Source of the DNA: Xanthoparmelia taractica
Lineage: Eukaryota > Ascomycota > Lecanoromycetes > Lecanorales > Parmeliaceae
Length of the DNA stretch: 64,000 bases
Assembly: GCA_033085395.1 (NCBI GenBank)
Contig: JANQBS010000127.1
Span: forward strand, 1-64,000
Direction of reading: 5' to 3'
Shown: one piece after another, positions 35,233 through 46,525 of the stretch
Position numbering within the stretch: position 1 is the stretch's first letter
Layout: every line of letters starts with the position of its first letter
Program-made: the position numbers and the translations under genes
The notes under the pieces: model-generated
What the model was told of the DNA's origin: nothing
Database searches by the model: none
The model's input: the letters and a program-made list of their open reading frames with translations, nothing else

Positions 35233-35357
35233 CACTGTGCCTCATGCCTTTTCTCCCACTTCTATTCGAATCCACCAAGCATTTCTCTTCTCTTGTCCCA
35301 AGCCCAAGTACCAGAACATCGAACCCAATTATCGACTCTTCCTTCGATCCTCCTAAA

Positions 35358-35850
35358 ATGAAGCTCCTCACCACCGCAGCCACCGTACTCCTCGCCACCA
35401 TCAACCTCGCCGCCGCTGCACCCTCTCAACCCACGAAACGCCAATCCCCCGTCATCACATTCGAAGGCGCCGGTCCAAACCCTCCTTCCTATACTCTTAC
35501 CCCCCCTTTTGACGGAACAAACGTCACTATAGGTACGTCCCACCAACCCTAAAACCCTCCCTCGCTACTCTCCTAGGATATAATACGCCATGAACCCCAT
35601 ACCCCCTACACCTATACCTCATATCCAAACCTTCAAAACTAACATGATCCATCCATCGCCCACAGACAACCCACTAAGCATATCCCACATCACCGTCAGC
35701 GCCACAGAAGGCGTCTGCAGATTCGCCGGTATAGACGGGAGCTTCGAATTCCTGGTCGGCGCGGGGACTGTGGATGTAGGGCCGCCGCAGGTGCAGACTT
35801 CGGTGCGGTGTTCGGGGTTCTTTTGCATCGGGCCGCCGATCAATTGTTAA
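35358..35850 (+). CDS. Small secreted protein, 119 aa, effector-like
   Basis: Exons 35,358-35,532 and 35,666-35,850 are joined by a GTACGT..CCCACAG intron of 133 bp (120 codons with the stop). There is a clear signal peptide (MKLLTTAATVLLATINLAAA), a Lys-Arg dibasic site (TKRQ) suiting Kex2 processing, and then a mature part of about 90 residues with four Cys. The pattern SPVITFEGAGPNPPSYTL ... NPLSISHITVS ... GPPQVQT.VRCSG resembles a widespread family of small secreted Pezizomycotina proteins of unknown function. Upstream in-frame ATGs would hide the signal peptide, so 35,358 was chosen. A role outside the cell, possibly in host or microbe interaction, is inference. Confidence 0.72.
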
Positions 35851-36817
35851 ATTGTAGAAAGGTGAATGTGAATGTGGGGTTGGTATGCGCAAATGCGTTG
35901 GAGTGGATAAGGAAGTAAGCGAGGTTTGGGTAGAATCCAAGAAGAAGGAAGAAAAAAAGAAGAAACAAAGGGTAAAGAGGGAAGATATGTATCGACTGGC
36001 GAACGATTCTGGGCAATATAACAAACAGTATGCGGGGTGCGATTTCATTTTCGATGATGGATGACGAATATGAGTGTAACTGCTGGTATCAATATTGCTC
36101 AGCCCTGTAACGCATTACGTTGCGACGAGAGAGAAAATCTGGCTGAGATTAAGTCATACCAAGGTCGCATCGAACCACTGCGATAGTAATTGCAGCTCCG
36201 GTGATGCCTGGAGTTCTCACATATCATAAGTGTTGTCAAGATATCGAAGTTGTTCTAGAATCCATCCCCTGAAAACCCCGCAAAGCAGAGCTCACAGAAA
36301 TTCAGCGCGTATGCAGGACCGATAAAAGTAAGGCGAGTGCTGGCAGTCAATTTCCAGGTGGAGGGAATGTGCGCCAAGTACCACTTCGTAGATTGAATTA
36401 TTCGCCTCGATCAGCAAAAGAAATCGGCAAACAGGTGTTGATATAATACCGCAACTCGTTTGCTGAGCGCGCAAGGTTGTACAATCGAGCATGTGATAGA
36501 CCGTTTGAGTGCTAATATGAGACTGAGTGAATTCCTTCTCCGTTTCCGCTTCGTTGCTAGTACCGCTACGTAGCTTCATGGTAGATACCTTGAGTGGGGA
36601 GTGGTTCAATAACGTGAGTTTCAAGTGGGAGGTTGTTACTTGAACGGGAAGACCTTTGCTGATCGGAGCATAATTGACCCGCAAGCGTTGCAAGCAGACT
36701 CTAGTGAGATAACATTGTTTACTTTCAATTCAATACCTTTATCAAGCAGTCTTCCGCAGTGCAAAAGTCTTCGGATCCTTAGAAAAAGAAGAAGAAAATA
36801 AATAGCAACATAATGTC
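35851..36817. other. Intergenic, no gene recognised
   Basis: A minus-strand open frame at 36,693-36,292 has a MKLRSGT start seen in some fungal BTB/hypothetical proteins, but the rest shows no domain. Not called. Confidence 0.3.
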
Positions 36818-37054
36818 TTAAAATGTAAATGGAGTATTCACTGTTTTCTTGGTGAATGGTCTCACTCCCGTGACAGAGTGAATCGGTCCAGGATCTTCGA
36901 AATCCGGCGTCAATTCTGTGGAGCGGAAGAAGTTGTGTATGACGGACAGCCTGGCGATCGTCACCAAGTAAACGCAAATCTTCCATAGTCTGTGATGTGT
37001 ATTTCGTGAAGCTGTATGGTCAAGGTACTACAGCAGCTCGCGGACTGTAGGCAT
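36818..37054 (-). pseudogene. Short ORF with one internal TAG, unknown function
   Basis: From the ATG at 37,054 a 79-codon frame runs to TAA at 36,818 with a single TAG at codon 9 (CTG CTG TAG TAC). Downstream, a hydrophobic segment (ICVYLVTIARLSVI) and an ordered Pro-rich tail (DFEDPGPIHSVTGVRPFTKK) look like real protein. It may be a RIP-type nonsense copy, a fragment of a larger gene, or chance. No family recognised. Confidence 0.25.
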
Positions 37055-37160
37055 CCTTGAACCTTCGAGACTAGCCGTGTTGGCCGGGCATCTTTTTTTT
37101 TTTGCTCAACTTATAATGTCTAGCTGAGCCGGACTGCAATGAATGGATAGATAGAGAAGG

Positions 37161-38576
37161 CTATATTCGAATAGGGTTGATAGCTGATCCGTCCGCATAG
37201 TCTTTTGGCGATGGGCGTGACAGCTCTGCAAGGTCGGGGATGTATTGTGGCGAGAGATGCCATTTATCCGCCTGCACCTCTATGTAGGGGCTTTTTCTCA
37301 TCCACTTTGACCACTTGGCTACAACCTCTATCGCATGTGCCACAGCTTCCTCGAACCATTCAATGTGTCTTTTTCCGCAGCAGAAGCACTTCACCTCCTC
37401 CAGCCTAGTAGCCGCAAGCTCAGCCTGCACAAGCGCCTCAAGACGGTATATATTTGGCACTGGGTCCCAGTCTGACCCTGCCCGTGGATATGCAATGAGT
37501 GTCTCGTGCCCGCACTGCTCCGTCCATGAGTGCAGGCGACCCATAACTGAACCCTGAGTTACTCCAATCTTCACGGTGTTGAGCTCGTTTGGAATTTGGT
37601 AGATATATATCCATCCTTTGTGCGATTTCTGCTGTTTCCAGTTCCCGGAGGAACACTCTATCGTGGCAATACCCATTTCGCGCATCGTGAGGGGTTTGAT
37701 CATGGCTTCAAGAATTACCATTTCCGTAGCCAAAGTATTTGGGGATCTGGCCGCGTAAGGCGCAAGTTTACGAACGATAGGTCGATGATTGTGACACTGG
37801 CTTCCTTTCAAGTCTTGAGCCGAGGCGAACGTCCTTGCGTCATGATCGGATCTTGGGATTGGGCCTTGGAGGTCATCATGTTCATCATGCTTATTACCAT
37901 GGATGTAGCTGGGGGGACCTTGCAAGCCGACAGAGCTAAGAGCACAATCGTCATTGGTGATGGAGGAGTTGAGGTTCCCACCCGCAACATTCTGCTCCAA
38001 GGTTGGCGCAGGTCGCAAGTCATGCCGTGATGTGATCCGACGGACACATGGCTTGGTTCGTCGAGGCTCCTCAGATAAATCTGTTATCTGCTCCTTGATG
38101 GTATCGAGGTTGAAAGAAGGCGGTTCGCCCAAAGATGATCTGTACGCCTCCGACGTCACTGCATCACGAGGCCGCGGTACCCCAGCATTGAGTGGGGAAG
38201 TCAGATGCGAGCCTTTGCGCTTCAGACCATGGTTATCTGGGGTCTTTGTGGTGCTGGCATCTCCGTTGCTTGGGCTCTTCCGAGTGGAGTTTGATGCTTG
38301 CTCTTTAGCAGGTTGAGATGGGTTTTTTTCTGGCGTCTTTGGCATCCAAGGCGAGCGATCGGGGTCCCCAACCTTATTGTGTGACTTTTTTGGTGATACT
38401 GCGATCCTAATAGTTCGCTGCTGTGGCGATATTTGCATCGGCAATTCAGGATTCCCTTGTGACAATGGATTTGTGTGGACTGCGCTTATTACATCGGTCA
38501 GTGCTGATGCAGACGAGTTATGAGTGCCCATTGCAACCGATTTAGCTCTACGCGATAGATTCGATCCAAAGAGCAA
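37161..38576 (-). CDS. T5orf172 (GIY-YIG-like) domain protein, 471 aa
   Basis: Single exon. Residues 1-300 are disordered, rich in Ser/Pro/Lys with many S/T-P sites. Residues 320-425 match the T5orf172/DUF1766 domain: GWIYIYQIP, then VKIGVTQGSVMGRLHSW (the GIY-YIG-like core with its Arg), then LEALVQAEL and HIEWF. A CFCC pair lies just before HIEWF. The fold is related to GIY-YIG nucleases, and the domain was named for a phage DNA-binding protein. In fungi these proteins are common and uncharacterised, so DNA binding or cleavage is only family-based inference. Starts at 38,576 and at Met16 (38,531) are both possible. Confidence 0.78.
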   Translation of the reverse strand: MLFGSNLSRRAKSVAMGTHNSSASALTDVISAVHTNPLSQGNPELPMQISPQQRTIRIAVSPKKSHNKVGDPDRSPWMPKTPEKNPSQPAKEQASNSTRKSPSNGDASTTKTPDNHGLKRKGSHLTSPLNAGVPRPRDAVTSEAYRSSLGEPPSFNLDTIKEQITDLSEEPRRTKPCVRRITSRHDLRPAPTLEQNVAGGNLNSSITNDDCALSSVGLQGPPSYIHGNKHDEHDDLQGPIPRSDHDARTFASAQDLKGSQCHNHRPIVRKLAPYAARSPNTLATEMVILEAMIKPLTMREMGIATIECSSGNWKQQKSHKGWIYIYQIPNELNTVKIGVTQGSVMGRLHSWTEQCGHETLIAYPRAGSDWDPVPNIYRLEALVQAELAATRLEEVKCFCCGKRHIEWFEEAVAHAIEVVAKWSKWMRKSPYIEVQADKWHLSPQYIPDLAELSRPSPKDYADGSAINPIRI

Positions 38577-41408
38577 GCAATCTTGGGGAGACTCCAGCTG
38601 AAGTTGTCATGGAATGGCGAACAATACTCTGGCGAGTCTTGAAGTGAGAGTGCGCGTTTGGCTTCTATGAACCTGGTGCAGATGCTTTCAAGTCTTTCAA
38701 GGGTCTCTTTAGCGATTCTTTGAATAGTATACCGTTATCAGAAGGCACAGTTAGGCACAGGCCGGGAAGTTACAGGCAAATCTGCGACCCGACATGCAGC
38801 AGACCAATATCAAAGAAATGGGCGGAAGATGCTTTATAGGATCATCCGAGCTGGCGTTCTATCCGACGAAAAAGCCAGCCGCTCTTTATTGAAACTTCGG
38901 TCTGCGCAACCGCGCAGCACATCCTCTTTAGTGCTTGGTATCATTCAACCGGCTGACTCTGGGTGACAAGGTCACATTCGTCGTAGGCACACTAATCAGA
39001 CATTCGGTTGGGTGACAAATAATGGCGAAGCCCTAGCTAGAAGGAGGGTCGAACACTGCATCTATTGGATGGCACGGCGCCGGGATAAGGCTGTGTTTTG
39101 GATCGGGACGGCCCCCACGGATGGCGGGACCGCCTTCAATGAGAAAATAGATTCCAGTGACTAAGAAGCAATACGCAAGAAGATAGAGCAAGAGTTGATT
39201 CTACCGAAGCATGAAAAGCGGATTGGATCGGACGACCAAATGAACGAGACGTAAAATATTGTATCATGATGGCCCATGAAGCTATGGCGCTTCCTGCTGA
39301 CCGCAGTCGACCAATGACTTCCTTACAGCAGGCGTTTTTTGGCTGAGGCTGCCGCTACGTGTAGGTCAATAATTGCCGCTTTGGAAATGTTGACTCCGAT
39401 GTCTGCCTGCAGGTAATGCTCATGGGTGGCTGGAGGAAGCTAATGACTGAGCGTTGGTGTGACTCGTGCCGCTTTCGTGCGCGGTCTTGGACTACGGTCC
39501 AATGAGCCTGACTGGCCACAAGCCGCGCCCACACATACTGCAGAGCGTATTCCGTAAGGCATTGAAAGCCTTGAGGAAGTAGAAAGAAGAAAGCAGAAGT
39601 TACTGGAATGAACAAGGCGGCTGTGTCATTTAGGAGGTTTAACCGAGAAGGATGAGCGCGAAAAATTTAGAAGGGGAGAGATCACCTGATTATCCTGAAC
39701 CCTAGTAAACTCACTCTATTGCGCACTTCTGTCCATTGCACTGCCATCCTTATGACCTTTAGTACCCTAAACTTTCTTTAGCTTTAACCAGCTTTACTGC
39801 TCAACAGATCTTTCCACGGCTTAGGTGAGTCGTCTCTCCCTCCATGCCAAAGGAACCATTATGGCAATATCCGCGAGTCCAGAACCTAACGACGTTCCTC
39901 TTAGAGCAGAAGATTCCCCTTAATCAGCAGAACACCCTCTAGCCCCATGACTTTCTTGACATGACCCAGTATCTTCAGCGCTTGAATATCCGGCCGGTGG
40001 TGCAATATCATTCGGAAAGGAAAAGAATAGTGCGCTTTTGATAATTGAAATTAGGAAAGACTCTGGGGAATGGTCTCGATACTCTAGGGTGTCAGGCTTA
40101 TCTACGCTGGTGGTTGAGATAAGGGCTGATAGATCCTCGGATGCGCCTTTCTAAGGATAGAAGAAGCGTTAGAGCGTGTAGCAAAAGTCTTGCAAAGAGT
40201 GCGAAGTCTATAGACAGAGTAGCTGACAATTCAGGCGCCTTTTCAGAGAAGAGTCATACTTAGCCTAGATTTTCTCCTTAATATCCGCCATTGCTCGAGT
40301 AAAGAAGCGCTTTCTGTTTTCCGATTTGATTAATCACCATCCATTGTTTGACTAACTTCAGCCTTCAACATGCCCACGCTGCTCAAATACATGGTCGTCG
40401 AGTGGCTAGATAAATCTCCTCTACTGCATCAGTGAAACAACACCTAATTGAATACAGCGGATCTTGATCGATTGCGTAGCCGCCAATATCGCGGAAATTG
40501 AAGACGCCTTCGACCTCTATGAAAGAACTCTTGACGATGTCCATTCTTGTCCTTTGCAAGTTTGCTGTACTAGTATAGAATTATGGATAGCGGGACGCTG
40601 AAGCCAGCCCGGAATTAGTTTTTGCGAATATAGAGAAATAGGGGAAAGTATACACATCGAGATGCGCGAAGATCCGCCGTGAGAGCTCTCTCCACGACGC
40701 CACGGCACCAGAGCTTGCACCCGTTCTCGTACGTTGCATTGTGGATGCTGCGGCCAATGGTAATACGTGGTGAATCCCTGTTCTGCAGCCACCCTACCGT
40801 AACATTTATGCGTAGAAGATCCTTTGAATCCTGAGCTGACCGTGATGAGTGTGATTGTAGCATAAAAGACATGAGATTGAAGTCCTATTTTGGGTCTAGC
40901 GTGGCCTAGTAGTCTCATACGCTCGTAACTCGCTACTGGGGCCAATCATTTACAAAATTATTACCGCCTAGCTCTCCTGTTGACGAGCTCGAGCAACCCC
41001 GGACATCAATGGAAGGCGGAGGAAATGCGCTGTTGGCCAGATTCTCCCACTATCGTCACTGATGGAGGTCTCCAGTAAGGCTATACAGTCGAAGGAGTAG
41101 ACCTTTGTTCATAGAGCCGATTCTCCAACTGTTGAAGTGAGACCCTCCATTTGCGACTCCGATGTCCGAGGAGAATAGCTCAACTTCCTATCTCCTCAGG
41201 ATTTTTTCGTATACCTGGTTCGTAGTGAATATAGATTGAGGTGGTGAAGTGTTTTTAAAGCTCTATAGTACCTCTTATTGTAACCCCGCAAGAATCTCGT
41301 CGTATAAAAGGTTTCCAACTACCAACATGGAGCTTGACTAACCTTTTAAAGATTAGCTTTGAAGTGAAACTATCCTAGTTTACGTAATTAAAGCGATAGA
41401 CAAAGGGC
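38577..41408. other. Long gene-poor interval
   Basis: About 2.8 kb without a supported gene. Weak coding-like pieces occur around 40,340-40,620 on the plus strand: an acceptor-like GACTAACTTCAG, then MPTLLKYMVVEWLDK, then after another acceptor IAEIEDAFDLYERTLDDV. They do not form one frame and may be a dead gene. The rest shows no feature. Confidence 0.3.
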
Positions 41409-41462
41409 CGGGGTTACAGCTCGGCCCGGAGGACACAGCTCGGCCGAGGCAGAAACCAGCCG
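41409..41462. repeat. Fragment related to the MITE-like element ends
   Basis: Holds GGTTACAGCTCGGCC and, 20 bp on, GGACACAGCTCGGCCGAGG. These are the same sequences that form the two ends of the element at 61,147-61,515, here in direct orientation and without the interior. Confidence 0.5.
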
Positions 41463-41609
41463 CCTTTGCCACTTCCTTTATCCTTCAACAATTAGCATAG
41501 CCTTCGTCCGCGCGTAATGGAGCTTATGTTGTTATTCTCCCCTAAATAAGGTACTTCCCAAAAACATTGCCCAGCATCATATCATTTCTCTATACTTCAA
41601 CCTGCAGCT

Positions 41610-42862
41610 ATGCTACCACTCGCCCGTACCTCAAAGCGACTGCTGCTCTCATACGTAGTTGACTGGATCGTCATCATGTTCGTTTCCCCCCCCCCCCTCC
41701 CCAACAACTCAGCGCGACCTCTTACTGACCCACCTTTGATAGCGGTATTGTAGCAGTTGGTGCAGGCTTCTGGTCCAGGAAACCCAACCACAGACCATTC
41801 TCCCCAGTCAACCCTGACATATCCTATCCCTACGTCGAGCATGAAAAGATATCTACTGGCCTCCTAGTTGTCATCGCCTTGGTTATACCCGCTATCATCA
41901 CCGCGTTTGTGGCGCTAGCGCTCACTCCAGGGCCTAAAGTGACACGTGGAACACGGAAATCAGTCATTTGGAGGTTGAAATTGTGGGAGTGGAATACTGC
42001 TTGGATGGGACTTGCGCTTGGTCTGGCCACGACCTTCTTTTTTACCGCAGCCCTCAAGAATTTGATCGGCAAGCCAAGGCCAGACCTGCTATCGAGATGT
42101 AATCTGGATCCTGCGACTGTGCAGCAATATGCTTTGGGTGGATTAGGGACCCAGCTACCACTGTGGAACTTGTTGATTTCTTCTACGGCTTGCCGACAGC
42201 CTGACACTTCGAAGCTTAATGATGGTTTCAACAGCTTCCCTAGCGGCCATTCCTCTTGTAAGTGCATATTCTGCCAGGATGTTTCTAGCCTAACAGTGCT
42301 CTATCTAGTCTCCTGGGCTGGCATGTTCTACCTAGCTCTTTTCCTCTGCTCCAAGTTCTCCGTCACCGTGCCTTATCTGCTGCCATACAACTACGAGACA
42401 TCGGCACGGAATAACAATGGATTTCAACACGGCGTAGTTGACGATAACTTTGACAACACCAAGGATGATGTTGTAGCACCCGCTAACAGCACAGTGGTGC
42501 CGCTGCGCAACCAAGCGGCGGCTCCTCCGGCTCATCTCTACATTTTGCCACTCATCTGTCTTTCGGTCGCTGCATATGTCGCAACAACCCGCTTTTCCGA
42601 TTTCAGGCATCACGGAATTGACATTTTTTCCGGCTCCTTGATGGGCGCTATCATCTCCTACATTAGCTTCAGGATGTATCATTTGCCCATCAGACGAGGT
42701 GCTGGATGGAGTTGGGGGCCCAGGAGTGCGTCGAGAGCTTGGGGAATCGGTGTGGGTACCCAGGGATACACAGATGGCAATGGTTCATTTGCCAAAGAGC
42801 GCGACGTGGAGGCTGTTAATGATAAAAGGATGCCCGTGGCGGGAAATACAAATGGGCCTTGA
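41610..42862 (+). CDS. PAP2-type lipid phosphate phosphatase, 378 aa
   Basis: Exons 41,610-41,677, 41,743-42,257 and 42,309-42,862 (379 codons with the stop). The first intron starts GTTCGT and holds a run of 12 C. The second is in frame, so an unspliced read also stays open, but splicing restores PSGHSSF. The three phosphatase motifs are present: KNLIGKPRPD, FPSGHSS, and TRFSDFRHHGID, which fits SRxxxxxHxxxD with Thr for Ser. About six membrane helices are seen, as in yeast DPP1/LPP1. The enzyme is expected to dephosphorylate phosphatidic acid, diacylglycerol pyrophosphate and related lipids at a membrane. An Asn-rich loop (residues about 225-265) and a hydrophilic C-terminal tail are typical of filamentous fungal members. 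Confidence 0.85.
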
Positions 42863-44212
42863 TTCGAAAGTCCATTGCGAGTGAACAAGTCGAAGGGTGC
42901 AAGCGGATGACAAAAGTCATGGACACGCCAAGAAATGTGGGAGGTTTTCAACTTGGTATCACTTTTTCGTTCTATATGCTTTTGGCGGTGTATTTTTTGG
43001 AATCAATAATTATGTACATATATTATACACTGTATCTTGCTACATCAGGCTCTCCGTTGTCAAATTATCCAGCACTTCTACTTATGCCATGACTCTTGTC
43101 ACCCACGTGCGGAGTGTAACTCCATTCAAAGAAACCACTTTCTGCCAACAAGAGCGCCAGCACCCGAAAAGGTAGAAAGCCCTGACATGGTACAATTTAC
43201 GGGAGACAAAGCTCCGGAAATACACCTCCATTCTTTTCATAATCGCAAAACCAAGGACTGGAGCCTCAAACCTCCGTCTTCTTAACTGACCCCTTTACCA
43301 GCGCTCGAAGCAAGAAAGAACATCAACTGAGCTTTGGGGGGTGGACGTTGCAAAAGTTTCCACGTCATATTCACCCCATTCCGACACCGCTTAGATACAC
43401 CATCCATCCATACCTGAACTCGCGGGCGGGGCCTCAGGAGACATGGGCACCATATGCCTCTCACTCAACCAACCAACCAACCCTCTGTGCCTTGTTTTAC
43501 GCTGCGTACGCCGCGTGAAATCGCAAAGGGACCGGAATGATGCACTACTTATGCTTTTACGTTACACTACAGCACAAACGCATTATACGTCGGTGCATGG
43601 AAACGAGAAATGTTTTTCAGGGGAGGGGAGGTGAGGAGGAGGAGGAGGAAACAAACGAGGCGCGGTAAATTTCAGAGTCTATCCTCATCTACAACTGTAT
43701 CTTCATGCCCACCAAGCATCTCAACACGAATTCACCTAGCCTTAACAGCACCTCCATACACGTCCAACACCACGAACCAATCAGACATTTTCGCCATTAG
43801 GTCCGCTCCTAGATTTCGCTGTCGACAAGTCTTTACAGTATGGGAGCGGGCCAGATTGGCCACGAAGAGGAACATCAGGGGCGAAGGCGGCATCGAGAGA
43901 TATAGAGCTAGGCGACCACCAGCGGGTCCGATGTCCACATGCTTGATATATTAATACGCGGGGCAGGTAGATTAAGGGTGTGGTGCGCGGCGATCGAGTC
44001 GATGGGCAGAAGAACGCAATTTGATAATGATAGCGAAGTCCCGTTGGGATTGCTTCGGCGGGCAGGGTTGCAGGTAGGCCACAGGATGCGTGAGAGAGAG
44101 GGCATGCGCGCCGCCTTGGGCAGGGACGACGGTGGAGGGGGAGCCTGGAGGCACTTTCTTATAGACAATCATAAAGTTCCATCTTATTCAAGTTTGAACC
44201 CATTGTAATATT
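42863..44212. other. Intergenic, no gene recognised
   Basis: Short shadow ORFs on both strands. A (GGA)n-like purine tract lies near 43,622-43,650. No supported gene. Confidence 0.35.
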
Positions 44213-45767
44213 ATGACAGGTCGTCGCAAAAGACCCCGTGTCCCCGAAGAACGTCGAAAACGGGTAGCGCGAGCGTTTGTGACAGCCGCGACCCTTATCT
44301 TGTATCTTATACTGACTTGCATTCAGCTGTGACACTTGCCGAAAGCTCAAAGAGAAATGCCAGGGTGGTTGTCCATGCACGAGATGTGCGCGGCTACATG
44401 GAAATTGCGAAAACGTCGGTAATGCAGGACTACCGAGGTGGATGTTTATTACGACGGCAGGTGGTTCCCTTAGCACATGCCCCGCCTTCAACAAACAACC
44501 AAACACCACTCTAGTCAAACTACCAACGACGCGTTTTATGCCAGAGATAGGACAGAAGCGCTGGAGGGGATTGTCAGGCACTATATTGGGCATTTGAACT
44601 TGGACAAGGCGACTGTGGTCCACATTGCTCGCTCCCTGCGCCATCAAAGCCAGAGGGCAGATGGGAGAGATTAGCAACCTAGCCAAGTATCCAGCGCTTC
44701 TGCAGGTTCTGTCAGTGGTGATGATGAAGAAGAGTCTACCGTCGAATGTGTGAATTATGCAACGACTGGTGTGCGTCTGTCTGACGAACCTTCAGTCCAG
44801 TTCAGTTCCTTAATCTAAGCTTCCAAGTCTGCACCGGTGGGCTCTCCCATCGCGAGTTCTCTGACCATATCCAACATAAGGTCGATGAAGGCCTTCAAGG
44901 AGCCGACACTGACGTGATACCCCCAAATAACTAAAAATGATACTCACTCATAGGTATCTCGGCAGCAAGTACACACCGTACCCAAACGTACAGATTTGAG
45001 CCGAGCCTCGCGACCTCACAGTCGGCAGTCCACATTTATTCTTGCAGCAGACGCCTTTCCCCCCTGTTGAAGTTGCCAATTTTCTGATTGAAACGTTCTT
45101 TGAATACGCACAAACCAACTACTTCTATGTTGACGGACAGTCGTTAAGGCAGGAATTCGACGGCTCTTGTTCTCGTACCCACTTCCCCGGTCCAGAAGAT
45201 CCTCCTTGTATCTGCGCACTCCTGATGGTGTTTGCTACTGGGATACAACTTGCCCATCTCAGCTCATGAGATAGACAAACTGATGTCTCGAAGACAACCA
45301 GGCTATATCTTGAGGGTTCCCCATCGCCAGATCACGGTGCTGCTTTGAACTTCTATCATCTGGCTACGACCCTTGTGCCGGATGTAATCTCGCTGGCCTC
45401 AATTGAAAGCGTACAAGCATTTCTGCTTCTGGGGGTGTACACCTTGCTTATCGACGCTGCCGGACTCTCCATTACGTACTTAGGCATCGACGTGAAGATG
45501 GCTATCCAGAACGGAATCCAACGCGCATACGGTGAGGGAATGGACGCTCGGACAATTGAATTACGAAATAGGATATGGCGGACTACGTACACTCTGGAGA
45601 AGTATATGAACCAATCTGTGCCGTGATGTCCGGGCTAATTGAAAGTAGAAGAGTTTGCGTGTCGACATTGTCGCCACTACACACTCTCAACTGGGGGTCA
45701 AACTCGGCTTCTTTTCAGTTCGAACTTGGGGACGATTGTGCCTTCAGTCCAGACAATATGTTTTGAT
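44213..45767 (+). pseudogene. Zn2Cys6 transcription factor with fungal_trans domain, disrupted
   Basis: Exon 1 (44,213-44,274) splices by GTTTGT..CATTCAG into 44,327. This gives RKRVARA followed by CDTCRKLKEKCQGGCPCTRC and a last Cys, a proper C-X2-C-X6-C-X5-C-X2-C-X6-C zinc cluster. Downstream parts of the fungal-specific transcription factor domain are clear: FFEYAQTNYFYVDG near 45,110, then SIESVQAFLLLGVYTL near 45,400, and RIWRTTYTLEK near 45,580. The frame is broken by TAG after GRD (about 44,672), TGA near 44,998, TGA near 45,268, and a frame change after 45,600. Introns cannot explain all of these, so I read it as a pseudogene. Stops like CGA-to-TGA and CAG-to-TAG fit C-to-T mutation. 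Confidence 0.7.
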
Positions 45768-46468
45768 GAGCCCAAGAAGGTATTAAGGGCATTCTGCTAA
45801 GATCACTACAAGCTTCTGTCTGGATATATCTATCACAGTTTTAGACTTCCTCAGGTAACGACCTTTTAATCATTCAGATATCTCTCAAAAACTACTCTCA
45901 AGCTCGTCGATCAGGCCATCGACCATTCCATCTTCCACAACACCTTCTTATCAGGAAACCCCCAAGAGCCAGTCTCCCATCTCTACCTGTAGCCGCGCTT
46001 ACTTTTGATGGCGCCACTACATGCACCAGCCGACTAGTCAAACAACAAGGATTGATCTGATAGTCTCTATCTCTGTTGGTGGCGCAAGCCTTCCCACATT
46101 CGACAACTCGAGCGCACTCGGTCTCGCTTGATTCATGTTCATTCTCGAACCATTGCCTCAAGTCCGGGTATCAGAGAAAGCTTTCTATAAAGGTCGTCTC
46201 CTGCTTTCTGCTGTATAACCAGAGCATTCCTCTACTTTTTCCTACGAGCGTCGTCCCGTGGATGGGCTCTGGTGATAAGCTGTGCAGAAATTATGTATTC
46301 ATGTGAAATCACGCAATGTGTGCTTGTTGAGGAGATCTTGGAAGGACTGTGATAAGCAGATTTAGAGTAAGAACTAATATGTATATATATATATTTTTCA
46401 CCAGCGAAGGATGTCTTTTACTCCTCGCCGCATTACCGGCCCAATCTTTACTTCCACTTCTCCAACCC
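45768..46468. other. Intergenic between the disrupted factor and the HAD gene
   Basis: No gene recognised. A (TA)n stretch lies near 46,380-46,395. Confidence 0.35.
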
Positions 46469-46525
46469 CTACCCACCCCCTAATTCCTTTTCCACCGCAT
46501 CCGCCATATCCCCCAGCGTGAAAAA

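Noticed and set aside
41683..41698. Poly-C run as an assembly error in the PAP2 gene
   Set aside because: It lies inside the first intron and does not affect the frame.
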